From contig NC_062217.1 in NCBI RefSeq assembly GCF_902686445.1, positions 86,547,758 through 86,611,757 on the forward strand: a stretch of 64,000 nucleotides of DNA, read 5' to 3'. Made by a program: the position numbers and the translations under genes. Every line of letters starts with the position of its first letter. Positions within the stretch are counted from its first letter, which is position 1. Positions 54,799 through 64,000 of this stretch are shown here, in pieces. This DNA is from Sciurus carolinensis (taxonomy: Eukaryota > Chordata > Mammalia > Rodentia > Sciuridae). Under the pieces are notes generated by a model. The model was not told the origin of the DNA and made no database searches. It worked only from the letters and a program-made list of their open reading frames with translations.

Positions 54799-54865
54799 TG
54801 CTAAGATGTAGCTCATTGGGGAGCACTTGCCTCACATTTGTGAGGCCTTGGGTTCAATCCCCAGC

Positions 54866-54866
<1 letters not shown>
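54799..54866 (+). mobile_element. ID-type SINE, sense
   Basis: 'gtgctaagatgtagctcatt' and 'ccttgggttcaatccccagc'. The tail has become a CA repeat. Confidence 0.85.

Positions 54867-54906
<40 letters not shown>
54867..54906 (+). repeat. (CA)n microsatellite
   Basis: About 19 CA units on the tail of the preceding ID. Confidence 0.97.
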
Positions 54907-54909
<3 letters not shown>

Positions 54910-55191
54910 GTTCACAACAAGTGATTGAACTACACTGTGTAGTATACTCTATGCTTTCCACAATGACAGTATCACCTAAGCATTTTTCAGAATGTATCCC
55001 CCATCATTAAACAATGCATATGTATTTTTTCATTTAACATATATAATATTCCACTTAAATATATATTTTTTCATTTAAAATAGTATATTTTCCATTTAAA
55101 ATTATGTGTGTGTGTGTGTGTGTGTTTAATATCCATCCTAATGAGTGTGAAGTGTATTCCATTGTGGTTTTAATTTGCAACAATCTATTTT
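54907..55191. other. AT-rich stretch with (GT)n and old L1 scrap
   Basis: A (GT)n run at 55105-55125. 'aatgagtgtgaagtgtattc' near 55140 resembles inverted old L1. The rest is unassigned. Confidence 0.45.
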
Positions 55192-55388
55192 ATATTGATT
55201 GATTGATTGTACCAGGGATTAAACCCAGGGGCATTCAATCACTGAGCCACATCCCTAGCCCATTTTATTTCTTATTTTGAGGCAAGGTTTCACTAAGTTG
55301 TTTAGATACTCTCTAAGTTGCTGAGGTTGGCTTTGAACTTACAATCCTCCTGCCTCAGCTTCCCAAGCTGCTGGGATTACAGGTGGAG
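55192..55388 (-). mobile_element. MEN-type SINE, antisense
   Basis: GATT-repeat tail, inverted ID ('gtaccagggattaaacccag') and inverted B1 ('gcttcccaagctgctgggat'). Confidence 0.87.
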
Positions 55389-55661
55389 ACCTCCATTATG
55401 GGTCCACCTCCCCCAGTTTTATATGAGTAAATTTCAAAATTATGTTGTATATATTGTATATCATTTAGAATAGATTTATAATTATTTTATGCTTTTGTCT
55501 TTTAAATACTATAAAAGAATTTAAAATGGAATTGAGTTGTGGACCAAAATTATAATACAAGTTTTTGTATTTGTCCATATTTTTTTTCCAAAGAACTTTA
55601 TATTTTCATGTCTCTTCGCATTACTTTCTAATGCCTTTTATTTTTAAAATGAGTTCACTAT

Positions 55662-55862
55662 TTTTTTTGTTTTGTTTTGTTTTTGGTACTGGGATTGAAC
55701 AAGGGGCCTCACACATGCTAGACAAACACCAAGCTAGCCCTTTTTATTTTTATTTTAGACAGGGTCTTCCTACATTGCTTGGGTTGGCCTTGAACTTGTG
55801 AACCTCCTGCCTCAACCTTCAAAGTAGCTGGAATTTCAGGTGTGTGTCACCACATCCAGCTA
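55662..55862 (-). mobile_element. MEN-type SINE, antisense
   Basis: TTTTG tail, inverted ID ('ggtactgggattgaacaagg', 'acaaacaccaagctagccct') and inverted B1 ('gtgtgtcaccacatccagct'). 55389-55661 is unassigned. Confidence 0.85.
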
Positions 55863-55917
55863 AAACAAATTTTTAATGAGAAAAAAAAGGATAATGGAGC
55901 CAGCTTTTAATGACTCT

Positions 55918-56405
55918 CCCAACTGTAGTAGGCTGAATAATAGCCCCAAAGATATTAGGTCCTAATCCTTAGAATCTATCAATATTTCTTTACAAGGCAA
56001 AGATTTGCAATTGTGATTAAATTAAGGATCCTGAGTTAGAGTATAGGATCATCAGAGGGACCTTAAAGGAAATAACATGTGTCCATAAAAGAAAGTAATG
56101 TAACTGAAAGTAAGAATCCAGAAATAGATGCAAACCCAGAAGCCAAAAGAGAAAGGAATGGATTTGCCACTACAGCCTCCAGAGGGAGCTCTGTCTTTTA
56201 ACGTCTTGATTTCAAGTTGGAGAAACTTGTTTTGGATATCTGACCTCCACAGCTGTGAAAAAAAAAAAATTTCCTGTGTGTGTGTGTGTATGTGTGTGTG
56301 TGTGTATGTGTGTGTATGTGTGTGTGTGTTAATGCAATTTTCATTTCCTAATTTATTTTTCTTGAGGTTGAGTTACAGAACCAGCTTCTTGCAGGCTATC
56401 TAAGA
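55918..56405 (+). mobile_element. MLT1-type LTR, sense, with (TG)n
   Basis: 'tagtaggctgaataatagcc', 'gggaccttaaaggaaataac', 'ccactacagcctccagaggg' and 'tctgacctccacagctgtga' follow the MLT1 pattern. A (TG)n run sits at 56276-56328 where the LTR end should be. Confidence 0.6.
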
Positions 56406-57400
56406 TAAGCTGCTAGAAAATTCTGCCCTCAGTTCCTTGCCTCTAGGGCTTCCTTAAAATGCCTGCTTACTTCATCCAGCAGTTAAATCTCTCTCCAGTC
56501 CAAGAGGGAGCCTTATGTAATGCTGCCTAATCAAGGGTAACATCCCATTCCCTTTTTCACATGCCACTGGTAAGAATCAAGTCACATGTCCCGCTTCATA
56601 GAAGGTCTGTAAGTATTTAATAAATGAATGACTGATTTATGAGGCCATTCAATCTAGCTCGTGAAGAGGAAGAAGATCTTTTAGAGGGCAACTGAACTTC
56701 AAAGCTGAAAAAACCCTTAAGTGTCAACTAGTCCCACCCACTCTCTGTTTTCCTACTGAGGTTGATAGATGGGAACCATGATCCTGGAGGCCTTTAGTCA
56801 TTTCCTATGGCACTCAATGCAAAGGTGAATTGTAACAACCAGGTCTGGCTTTTATTGAGCCCAAACAGGGTGCCAGGCACTGGGCAGTGTGGGGGAGACC
56901 CAAATGAGTAAAACGTGTTCTCAGTCATATCTTTCTCTGATAGCAAAAGAACTCAGGGCCCCTCTGTGCCTGGGATAGAAAGGATGACTCAGGCAGAAAG
57001 AAGTCTCTGAAGTTATGATCTTAAATTGGAGAGGGCAAGAATTACCAGAGGAACATGTCTAAAACCAGTTCTGTCTGCAAAACCCCTGGTCTGAGTTCTT
57101 TAAAACTGTCAGTATCACATAAGACAGAAAGACTGAAAGGCCTTCTAGATCAAAGGCTGAAGAGATATGATTGGTACAAGCACAATTTTGTTCCTGGACA
57201 AGATCCTGGATGGAGGATGAGGAAGTGCCAAAATGGAAAATATGGGGACCACTGAAAAAGATTTAACACTAGATACTGTAAAATTTTATACTTGTTTTGT
57301 AATTGTGAGAGGGAATGTCCTTTAAAACATGCTGAAAGATTTGAAGGTAAAGAGACATTATGTCTGTAACTATCTCCCATCATTCTGTTTTTGTTTATTT
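56406..57400. other. Low-repeat stretch, possible ancient MIR
   Basis: About 1 kb without recognisable rodent SINE or L1. 'gcttttattgagcccaaaca' and 'gggtgccaggcactgggcag' (56850-56890) resemble a MIR core. No open frame beyond 66 codons and no splice-site or domain signal I can support. Confidence 0.45.
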
Positions 57401-57632
57401 GTTTTTTTTTTTTTTTTTGGGGGGGGGGTTGTGATTTTTTTGTACCAGGGATTGAACCCTGGGGCACTTAACCACTGAGCCACATCCCAGCCCTTTTTAT
57501 TTTTTATTTTGAGACAGGGTGTTATTAAGTTTCTTAGAGCCTCACTAAGTTACTCAGGCTGGTCTTAAACTTGTGATCCTCCTGCCTCAGCCTCCTGAAT
57601 CACTGGGATCACAGGTGTGTATCAAAGTGCTG
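57401..57632 (-). mobile_element. MEN-type SINE, antisense
   Basis: Poly-T with a G-run (57419-57428), inverted ID ('gtaccagggattgaaccctg') and inverted B1 ('cctcctgcctcagcctcctg'). Confidence 0.87.
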
Positions 57633-57921
57633 GGTCTTTGTACTAAACTGTAAGTTTGAAATTACTTCAAAATAAAAATGTTATCTTTAAAAAAATCTGG
57701 GTGTGTTATTTTCCTGGAGATTGAATTTTGACTAGTTCTTTAATTTCTTTCATAGTTTAAGATATTCATAGTTCCCATTTCTTCTTGGGTTGATTTTGGT
57801 AATTATTCTTTCTCTCAGCAAATGTTATTTTGCCTAAGTTTTGAAATTTGTTAACATAAAATTGTTCATAGAGTTTTCTTTATAAAAATCTCTGCTGAAA
57901 AAAAAAAAAAAATCTCTGCTG

Positions 57922-58140
57922 AGCTGGGCACTGTGACACATGCCTGTAATCCCAATGGTTAAAGAGACTAAAGCAGGAGGATTGCAAGTTCAAAGTCAGT
58001 CTCAGCAACTTAGTGAGGCTCTAAGTAACTTAGCGAGACCCTGTCTCTAAATAAAATACAAAAAAGGGCTGGGGTTGTGGCTCAATGGTTAAGCGCCCGT
58101 GAGTTCAATCCCCAGTACCAAAACAACAACAACAACAACA
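57922..58140 (+). mobile_element. MEN-type SINE, sense
   Basis: B1 ('gctgggcactgtgacacatg') with an inserted 'gtgaggctctaagtaactta', ID ('gggctggggttgtggctcaa') and (CAA)n tail. 'aaatctctgctg' occurs before it twice (57886-57897, 57910-57921) and 'aaatctctgttg' after it (58141-58152). 57633-57885 is unassigned. Confidence 0.88.
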
Positions 58141-58167
58141 AAATCTCTGTTGGAACTGATGTTATAG

Positions 58168-58232
58168 TTTATAGTGCTTAGCATGTGCCAGGCCCTGAGT
58201 TCAACCCCCAGTACCAGAAAAAAAAAAAAAAG
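58168..58232 (+). mobile_element. ID fragment, sense
   Basis: 'gtgcttagcatgtgccaggc' and 'gagttcaacccccagtacca' with an A-tail: the 3' half of an ID. Confidence 0.7.
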
Positions 58233-58699
58233 TATCATGTAGTCTCTATGGTGCTATGACCAATATTGACAGTGACTTGTCTATGTATTAAACTTTTCAA
58301 ATAATATTTATCATCTCTATATTAAACTTTGAATATATTAATAATCACTCTAAGTTTTTCCTGATTCTTTCAATCTACATTGTCCTTTTTCCAACTGAGT
58401 CCAATATTATAACTCATTGATTTTCAGTTTTACATTTCATCCAGAAAAGTGATAGTGTAACACATTTTTTAATATTGATTGCTTTAGCTGCATGCCACAA
58501 TTTTTCAAATACATTTCTTTGTTTTTGTTCTTTTAAATTTTTATGATTTTCATTATAATTTCTTCTTTGACCATGAATTGTTTTCAAGTTCACTTTACAA
58601 TTCAAAAACACATGAGAACATTTAAAATGCTCTACACATACTCATTTTTAAAATTCTCCAAATATTACTCCCCGATTATTCATTATTGGCTTTTTAAAA

Positions 58700-58739
<40 letters not shown>

Positions 58740-58896
58740 ATGTGCGCATTGTAGTCAGGGAATGCAGTCTGTATAATATGCATTCTTTAATATTTGCTGA
58801 GAAATCCCTTATTATCCAGTTGGTGGTCAGTTTTTATAAATGTTTCACAGGTTATTGAAAAAAATAGTCATCTTCTTATTACTAGGTACAGATAAA
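58233..58896 (-). mobile_element. Probable old L1, antisense, 5' half
   Basis: 'gctttagctgcatgccacaa' and 'ttcttctttgaccatgaatt' match inverted old L1. It likely resumes at 60083-60430. A (TG)n repeat sits at 58701-58738. Confidence 0.5.
58701..58738 (+). repeat. (TG)n microsatellite
   Basis: About 19 TG units, followed by 'catgtgcgca'. Confidence 0.95.
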
Positions 58897-60082
58897 ACTT
58901 TTATTTTTTTCAATTTTTTAATTTATTCTTTTTAGATATACACAACTATAGGGTGTATTTTGACATATTATAGATACATGGAGTATAACTTATTCTAATT
59001 AGGATCCCATTCTTGTGGTTGTACATGATATGGAGTTTCACTGGTTGTATGTTCATTTATGAGCATAGGAAAGTTATGTAGAACTCATTCTACCGTCTTC
59101 CTTACTCCCATTCCCCTCCCTTCCCTTCCTTCCCCTTTGTCTAATCCAATGAATTTCTATTCTTCCCTCCCACCCCTCATTGTTTGTTAGTATCAGAACA
59201 TTCAAACTTGGTTTTAGGCAAATGACTTATTTCACTTGGCATGATTGTTTCTAGTTCCATCCATTTACTGGAAAATGTCATAATTTCATTCTTTATGGCT
59301 GAGTAATATTCCATTGTGTAAATATTCCACATTTTCTTTATCCATTCATCTGTTGAAGGGCACTTAGGTTGATTCCATAGCTTAGTTAGCTATTGTGAGT
59401 TGAGCTGCTATGAACATTGATGTGGCTGCATCACTGTAGTATGCTGATTTTAAGTCCTTTGTGTTTAAACCAAGGAGTAGGATAACTGGGTCAAATGATG
59501 ATTCCATTCCAAGTTTTCTGAGGAATATCTATACTGCTTTCCAGAGTGGTTGCACCAATTTGCAGTCCCACCAGCAATATATGAGTGTACCCTTTTCCCC
59601 TCATGGTCACCAACATTTATTGTTACTTGTATTCTTAATAATTGCCATTCTGTCTGGAGTGAGATGGAATTTCAGTGTAGTTTTAATTTGCATTTCGCTA
59701 ATTGCTAGAGATGTTGAACATTTTTTTAATATATTTTTTAGCATTTCATATTTCTTCTGTGAAATGTTTGTTCAGTTCCTTTGCCCATTTATTGATAGGG
59801 TTATTTGACTTTTTTGGTGTTAATTTTTTTGAGTTCTTTTTATATCGTGGAGGTTAATGCTCTAACTGAGGTGCAGGTGGCAAAGATTTTCTCCCATTCT
59901 ATAGGCTCTCTCTTCACATTCTTGATTACTTCCTTTGCTGTGAAGAAGTTTTTTAGTTTGAATCCGTCCTACTTATTGATTTTCATTGTACTTCTTGCAC
60001 TTTAGGAGTTTTGTTGAGGAAGTCGGCTCCTAATCTGACATGATGGAGAGTAGGGCCGACATTTTCTTCTAGATCAACCTTT
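58897..60082 (-). mobile_element. 5'-truncated L1, antisense
   Basis: Inverted 3'UTR (58920-59200, 'tgtacatgatatggagtttc') and ORF2 C-terminus ('gctgagtaatattccattgt', 'ttgcagtcccaccagcaata'). Several stops. Older than the L1 at 46852, of the 'tctaattag' 3'-end type. Confidence 0.8.
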
Positions 60083-60430
60083 TAAATTTGGAACAAATTG
60101 AAATCATAAATGTGCTAAACAATTTTTTCTGCTTTATTTTATGAAAGTATGGCATACTTAAAAGTATTTCTCAGTTTTTCCATACAGTTGTGAAATATTT
60201 TATATGTAAGAGTCATACAATTTCAGAACTTGGAATTTCTGGTTAATAGTTCCTTTTATCAATAAGTAATGTTCTTGCCTCCTAATATACTTTACAATAA
60301 TGTCTATTATTATTGTTCCTTCACTAACTTTTGCTTGATATTTGTCTAGTATATACATTTTTTATATCTGTATTTTTATATTATTATACCTTGGCAAAAT
60401 AAACAACATACTGCTGCCATTTAAAATTTT
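60083..60430 (-). mobile_element. Probable old L1, antisense, continued
   Basis: AT-rich text such as 'tatatttgtctagtatatac'-like sequence fits the inverted L1 at 58233-58896. Low certainty. Confidence 0.35.
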
Positions 60431-60533
60431 TCCATTTTTGTTTGTTTGTTTGTTTTTGCAGTGTCGGAAATTGAATCCAGGGTCTCTTGTATGGTCGGCA
60501 AATGCTCTACCACTGAGTTATACTCCCAGCCCT
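60431..60533 (-). mobile_element. ID-type SINE, antisense
   Basis: TTTG tail and inverted ID ('gcagtgtcggaaattgaatc', 'actgagttatactcccagcc'). Confidence 0.85.
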
Positions 60534-60947
60534 AATAATCCAGTCTAAGTATTTCTCTTCCAATAGGCTATCATAATGTCTATTCATATTAAAAATCATT
60601 CATATTATGATAAACATTTTGTTTTGTATTTGTTATTTTTTTTCTTTGCTTACATTTTTTCTTCTGTTTGCCTATGACAATTTCAACTTATATCCATAAA
60701 TCCTAATTCCTGGTATGTAATTCCCCTGTCCTTTATGCAGAATGCAATTAGTGACTTGCTTCTGATCACTGAAAAAATTAACAATGGCAGTCTGTAGCTT
60801 TGGAGACAGCTAGTAACAAACTGAAGATTCATGCTAATAGGCACAACAGTGGACTTCTTGGTAGATCCTCGGGCCTTGTCAGATCTTCACATGACTGCAG
60901 CACTGGTTTACATGTGGATTACGACCTCATGAGAGATGCTGCATCAG

Positions 60948-61022
60948 AGACTGGAGTTGAGCTCAGTTGTAGAGTAGTTGCCTAGCATGCTCATGGCACT
61001 GGGTTAGATCCGCAGTACTTAA
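60948..61022 (+). mobile_element. ID-type SINE, sense
   Basis: 'actggagttgagctcagttg' and 'gcactgggttagatccgcag', with an A-rich tail. Diverged. Confidence 0.72.
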
Positions 61023-61606
61023 AAACAAACAAAAGAGAGAGATTATGTCAGGTCCACTCAGCTGAAATTCTTCCAAATTTCTGACCTACAGTAACTGAAA
61101 AATAATAAACAATTGTTATTTTAAGTCACTAATTTTTTTTCCTACTAGAGATTAAACTCAGGGGCACTTTATCTCTGAGCTACATTCCTACTCCTTTTTA
61201 TTTTTTTATTTTGAGACAGGGTCTCACTAAGTTGCCAAGTCTGGCCTCAAACTTGTGATCTTCTTCCTGCTGAAACCAGAATTGGGGACAGGCAGTTAGT
61301 GTAGAAATAGGAGATTGAGTCAAATCAAGGAAATGGAGGCCATGAAAGCCATCTGCCTCTGGAAGTTGGAGACTGCCCCTGGGAGAATGGAAAGTCCAGG
61401 ATCTCCAGAGCCCATTGATAACCAAATTTACCTGCCCTTATCAAGGACTGCAGGCAAGGAGCTGCTAATTAATGCCCCCTGGGTCCTTACCTGGCTGAAT
61501 CACTTTGGCCCTCCCCCTGCCCATTCACTTCTCACTTTATGCATCTCACCAGGCAGGAAGGAGAGATAAGTGGGGAGAGAACTGGAGAACAAAAGAGACC
61601 TTGACA

Positions 61607-61614
61607 TATAAAAG
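61607..61614 (+). promoter_or_regulatory. TATA box of the solo LTR
   Basis: 'tataaaag', about 98 bp before an AATAAA signal, in the expected U3/R position of the LTR. Activity is unknown. Confidence 0.55.
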
Positions 61615-61704
61615 ATGTAGGGTGTGCTCACTTCTTGGATTCTAGAACATAAGTCATGGCCCCCTTCTCCCTCCCAGGTGAAGTCTGTAATATTACTACC
61701 TTTT

Positions 61705-61710
61705 AATAAA
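61705..61710 (+). terminator. Polyadenylation signal of the solo LTR
   Basis: AATAAA in 'ttttaataaaacctgcttaa', followed by T/G-rich text ('gccttggtgtgcttcg'). This is a plausible R-region poly(A) signal. Confidence 0.55.
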
Positions 61711-62021
61711 ACCTGCTTAATATGCTTGCCTTGGTGTGCTTCGCTAGTGTTCAAACTTCAACATTAGAGGAAGCAGAACTCAACACTGGTCAATAGCAGT
61801 ATCACTGCCTCAAACCTCCCCAGACTCTGGGAGTATAGGCATGTGCCCCAGTACCTGGCTTAAGTTCCTAAGTTTTGAGGTAATTTACTAGTTAGTAATT
61901 TAGTACAACTATTGTACTGCCTTCCATGTTTAAGTTTTCCTTATTCCACTACCTATTTTTGTATTTTTTAGTAGTTATACTTACATTTTTTAACATAAAT
62001 ACTTAATTTAAAAACATCTCA

Positions 62022-62095
62022 GGCTGGGGAGATAGCTCAGTCAGTAAAGTGCTTGCCTTGCAATCACAAGGCCCTCGGTTGATTCCCAGCACCAC

Positions 62096-62124
<29 letters not shown>
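62022..62124 (+). mobile_element. ID-type SINE with long A-tail, sense
   Basis: 'ggctggggagatagctcagt', 'cacaaggccctcggttgatt' and an uninterrupted A-run of about 30 (62095-62124). The long pure A-tail suggests a young insertion. Confidence 0.9.
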
Positions 62125-62126
<2 letters not shown>

Positions 62127-62571
62127 CTCAATAAGTTGTATACATGCACTCCTTTTGAAAAACACAAAAACTTCAGAATATCTTAACTCTGATCCTTTTT
62201 CCTATATTGCATGTTAATATTTTATGTATTTAGATAATAAAATTAAACTTTAAAAAGCAATCCCTAACAAAAAGAAACTAAAATTAAAAATGAAACGCAT
62301 GTATTCAGTTGGCAGCACAACCATCTAGCAAGAGATACTATTTGGCTTTATATACAGTAAATTACTGCACATGCTAAGTTGAAATTTCACTAAGAAAAAA
62401 GTTACTTTACATTAATTTTAAATTATTTTTACTCTATTCTGTGACTGGTATTATGGTATTGTTATTATGAGATAGTTGCGTCTACGTGTAATATTAGTCA
62501 AGTAAGAATTGTTTATATCTTTCAGAACCGGTACTTTTGGAAATACAAATGGAGGATCAATGATTTTAAGT
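62125..62571. other. Unassigned AT-rich stretch
   Basis: No element or ORF recognised. Confidence 0.4.
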
Positions 62572-62582
62572 AAAAGTCATCA

Positions 62583-62795
62583 AATACCCAGCACGGTGGC
62601 GCACACCTGTAATCACTACGGCTTGGGAGGCTGAGGCAGGAGCATCAGAGTTCAAAGTCAGCCTCAGCAAAAGCAAAGCGCTAAGCAAGTCAGTGAGACC
62701 CTATTTCTAAATAAAACTCAAAATAGGGCTGGGGGTGTGGCTCAGTGATCGAGTGCCCCTGAGTTCAATCCCTGGTAACCACCCACCCCCCAAAA
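62583..62795 (+). mobile_element. MEN-type SINE, sense
   Basis: B1 ('cccagcacggtggcgcacac') with 'aaagcgctaagcaagtcagt', ID ('gggctgggggtgtggctcag') and a C-rich end. Perfect 11-bp duplication 'aaaagtcatca' at 62572-62582 and 62796-62806. Confidence 0.92.
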
Positions 62796-62934
62796 AAAAG
62801 TCATCATGTGATTCACCATGAACTCACATTTATATTACTAACATATTTAACATGTTATTACTAACATATTTCTAGCTCTCCTAGTGCCTTGATTATGGCT
62901 CCTAACTACTATCTCCCGCTTAAGAAAAAGAAGG

Positions 62935-63062
62935 AGGAGATCAAACAACATTACCCTAGGTAAATTTATAATTACACAAATGGTATGCCTTTATGCCATG
63001 TACAAACAGAGAAACAACATGTATCCCATTTGTTTACAATAAAAATAAATAAATAAATAAAA
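62935..63062 (+). mobile_element. L1 3' tail of the younger type, sense
   Basis: 'caacattaccctaggtaaat', 'gtacaaacagagaaacaaca' and 'cccatttgtttacaataaaa', then an ATAA tail. This is the complement of the tail at 46852-46920. Confidence 0.82.
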
Positions 63063-63150
63063 ATATTTTGCATTGGCTTGATATAATTGAGGAGTCAGCA
63101 TTGATAACAATATTTTTAAATAAAGTTCACAGTGCACATAAACAAAAAAA

Positions 63151-63230
63151 GAGGAGGAGGAGGAGGAGGCGAGGAGGCAGAGGAGGAGGAGGAGGAGGAG
63201 GAGGAAGGAAAAAAGGAAGAAAAGAAAGGG
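63151..63230 (+). repeat. (GGA)n / purine repeat
   Basis: GAG/GGA units with GAAA-rich ends, just upstream of the GC-rich pseudogene head. Open frames over it (poly-Arg/Gly) are artefacts. Confidence 0.92.
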
Positions 63231-63259
63231 CAAGAAATGTAACGATGATCAAGAAATAC

Positions 63260-64000
63260 GAGAGTGGAGCCCAGCGCGGAGCCGTAGGAACCAGCGCCCG
63301 GAGGAACTACTGCAGCTAAACCAGCCCGGGCCGCCGCGCTCTCAGGAGCCGAGAACTACAGCTCGCGGCTGCTGTGAACTGCTTGGCCCAGGCGCCGAGG
63401 CGCCGAGGCGCCGAGGCGGGGTCCGCGCTCCTCCCGCCCACCCCGCTTGCCGCACCTGCCCTGGGCACGGAGCAGGGACGCGAGCCAAGGAGATCTGGAG
63501 AAGTTGACCCTGGGCATCACCCGCATCCTAGAATCTTCCCCAGGTGTGACAAAAGTGACCATCATAGAAAAGGTACCTGCTGAACGTCATATGATTTCTT
63601 CATGGGAACAAAAAAATAATTGTGATGCCTGAGGATCTGAAGAACTTTTACTTGATGACTAATGGCTTCCATATGACATGGAGTGTGAAGCTGGATAAGC
63701 ACGTCATTCCATTGGGTAGCATGACAACAGTATCTCAAAATTGACTCAGCTCAATTAGTCTTCCATGTGTTCACTTCCTAACACACCAACTCTGGCAGAC
63801 CTGGAAGATGATATGGGAAGCCAGCGAGGACCATCCAGAGAAGCCTCACTCTGACTCTCGCAGTGATATTTGAGCTGGATTCGTTTAATGGGAACAGAAG
63901 GTTTGCCTTGCCTGCAAAAGTGGGAAGCCAGCATCAGCCCAAGACACAGATCTGGTTCCTGGACAGAGCATTATACTGGTTTTCTCGCAGATACCTTTAC
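63260..64000 (+). pseudogene. TPGS2: TPGS2 processed pseudogene (cut by window edge)
   Basis: A GC-rich leader (63262-63490), out of keeping with its AT-rich surroundings, looks like retained 5'UTR/first-exon sequence. From 63495 the frame reads 'LEKLTLGITRILESSPGV' and, through 63629, 'ERHMISSWEQKNNC', matching TPGS2, a roughly 300-residue subunit of the tubulin polyglutamylase complex. A 2-base loss near 63622-63626 brings a stop at 63630-63632. In the next frame 'NFYLMTNGFHMTW' follows. Further indels and stops occur ('caaaattgactcag' near 63735). Text through to 64000 still resembles TPGS2 mid-protein ('WFLDRALYW'-like at the end). Several exons are fused with no intron, so it is a reverse-transcribed copy. 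The initiator ATG is not clear (possibly ACG near 63475). Confidence 0.88.

Larger units (their letters stand above)
61271..61804 (+). mobile_element. ERV1-like solo LTR, TG...CA, 4-bp duplication
   Basis: 534 bp, starting 'tgaaaccagaattggggaca' and ending 'caatagcagtatca'. Flanked by 'ctgc' at 61267-61270 and 61805-61808. Removing it restores the SINE reading. It has a TATA-like 'tataaaag' (61607-61614) and 'aataaa' (61705-61710), the order expected for U3-R-U5. The 4-bp duplication fits gammaretrovirus-like (ERV1) integration. No internal genes remain. Confidence 0.85.
61128..61862 (-). mobile_element. MEN-type SINE, antisense, split by an LTR
   Basis: Inverted ID and first part of B1 at 61128-61270 ('gagacagggtctcactaagt', 'acttgtgatcttcttcctgc'). 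The rest of B1 is at 61805-61862 ('ctgcctcaaacctccccaga', 'gcatgtgccccagtacctgg'). Confidence 0.88.
60690..61920 (+). mobile_element. Possible MLT1-type LTR, sense, interrupted
   Basis: 'tctgacctacagtaactgaa', 'aataataaacaattgttatt' (61080-61120) and, after other insertions, 'taagttttgaggtaatttac' (61870) look like the 3' part of an MLT1-type LTR split by an ID and by a SINE holding another LTR. The 5' part is uncertain. Confidence 0.45.

Noticed and set aside
63068..63319. Arg/Gly-rich 83-codon frame
   Set aside because: It spans a (GGA)n repeat and the pseudogene leader and has no independent support.
63260..63490. CpG-island promoter of an active gene
   Set aside because: The GC-rich block leads straight into intronless, frameshifted TPGS2 sequence, so it is better explained as the retained leader of a retrocopy.

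Overview
This window looks like mammalian nuclear DNA from a member of the squirrel family (Sciuridae). The main evidence is the SINE content. There are dozens of tRNA-Ala-like ID elements (core 'ggctggggatgtggctcagtgg', 'gggttcaatccccag') and many dimers in which a 7SL/B1-type monomer is joined to an ID monomer, the arrangement known from squirrels as the MEN-type SINE. They sit among rodent-like L1, MaLR and ERVL elements. The base composition is AT-rich, there are no bacterial-style operons, and no intact host gene is visible.

Layout. 1-4332: nested L1 pieces and SINEs. 4333-11237: one full-length but dead L1 on the + strand, with 5'UTR, ORF1, ORF2 and 3'UTR, bounded by a 14-bp target-site duplication. 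It carries a perfect 181-bp inverted copy of its own reverse-transcriptase region inside ORF1. 11238-29545: older L1 pieces, nested MaLR LTRs, inverted SINE pairs, a 480-bp purine tract, a three-layer SINE/L1 nest (17073-18090), L1 tails and a 108-bp hairpin (23054-23161). 29546-35760: an antisense ERVL-type endogenous retrovirus with a 3' LTR and remnants of dUTPase, integrase, RNase H, reverse transcriptase and gag, invaded by Tigger-type DNA transposons and SINEs. 35815-36080: a 5'-truncated RPL19 processed pseudogene. 36828-41284: an MLT2-like LTR, then L1 and MaLR remnants. 41285-54190: old L1 fragments in both orientations, a solo LTR with a 5-bp duplication (43283-43665), and a fairly young antisense L1 (46852-49651). 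54191-63062: SINEs, old L1, a low-repeat stretch (56406-57400), an antisense L1 (58897-60082), and an ERV1-like solo LTR with a 4-bp duplication inside a SINE (61271-61804). 63260-64000: a TPGS2 processed pseudogene, with what looks like 5'UTR, running off the right edge.

How it works together: there is no pathway or operon. The window is a stratified record of insertions. Matching duplications let the order be read: old L1, then MaLR/ERVL/Tigger, then MEN and ID SINEs, then younger L1 and the ERV1 LTR. I found no credible undescribed protein system. The most unusual signals are structural: two inverted duplications (181 bp perfect; 42-bp arms), an ID-derived SINE group with its own 3' tail, and layered insertions with exact boundaries. 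Family names and boundaries come from reading by eye. No database search was run, and most non-TSD boundaries are good to about 5-20 bp.
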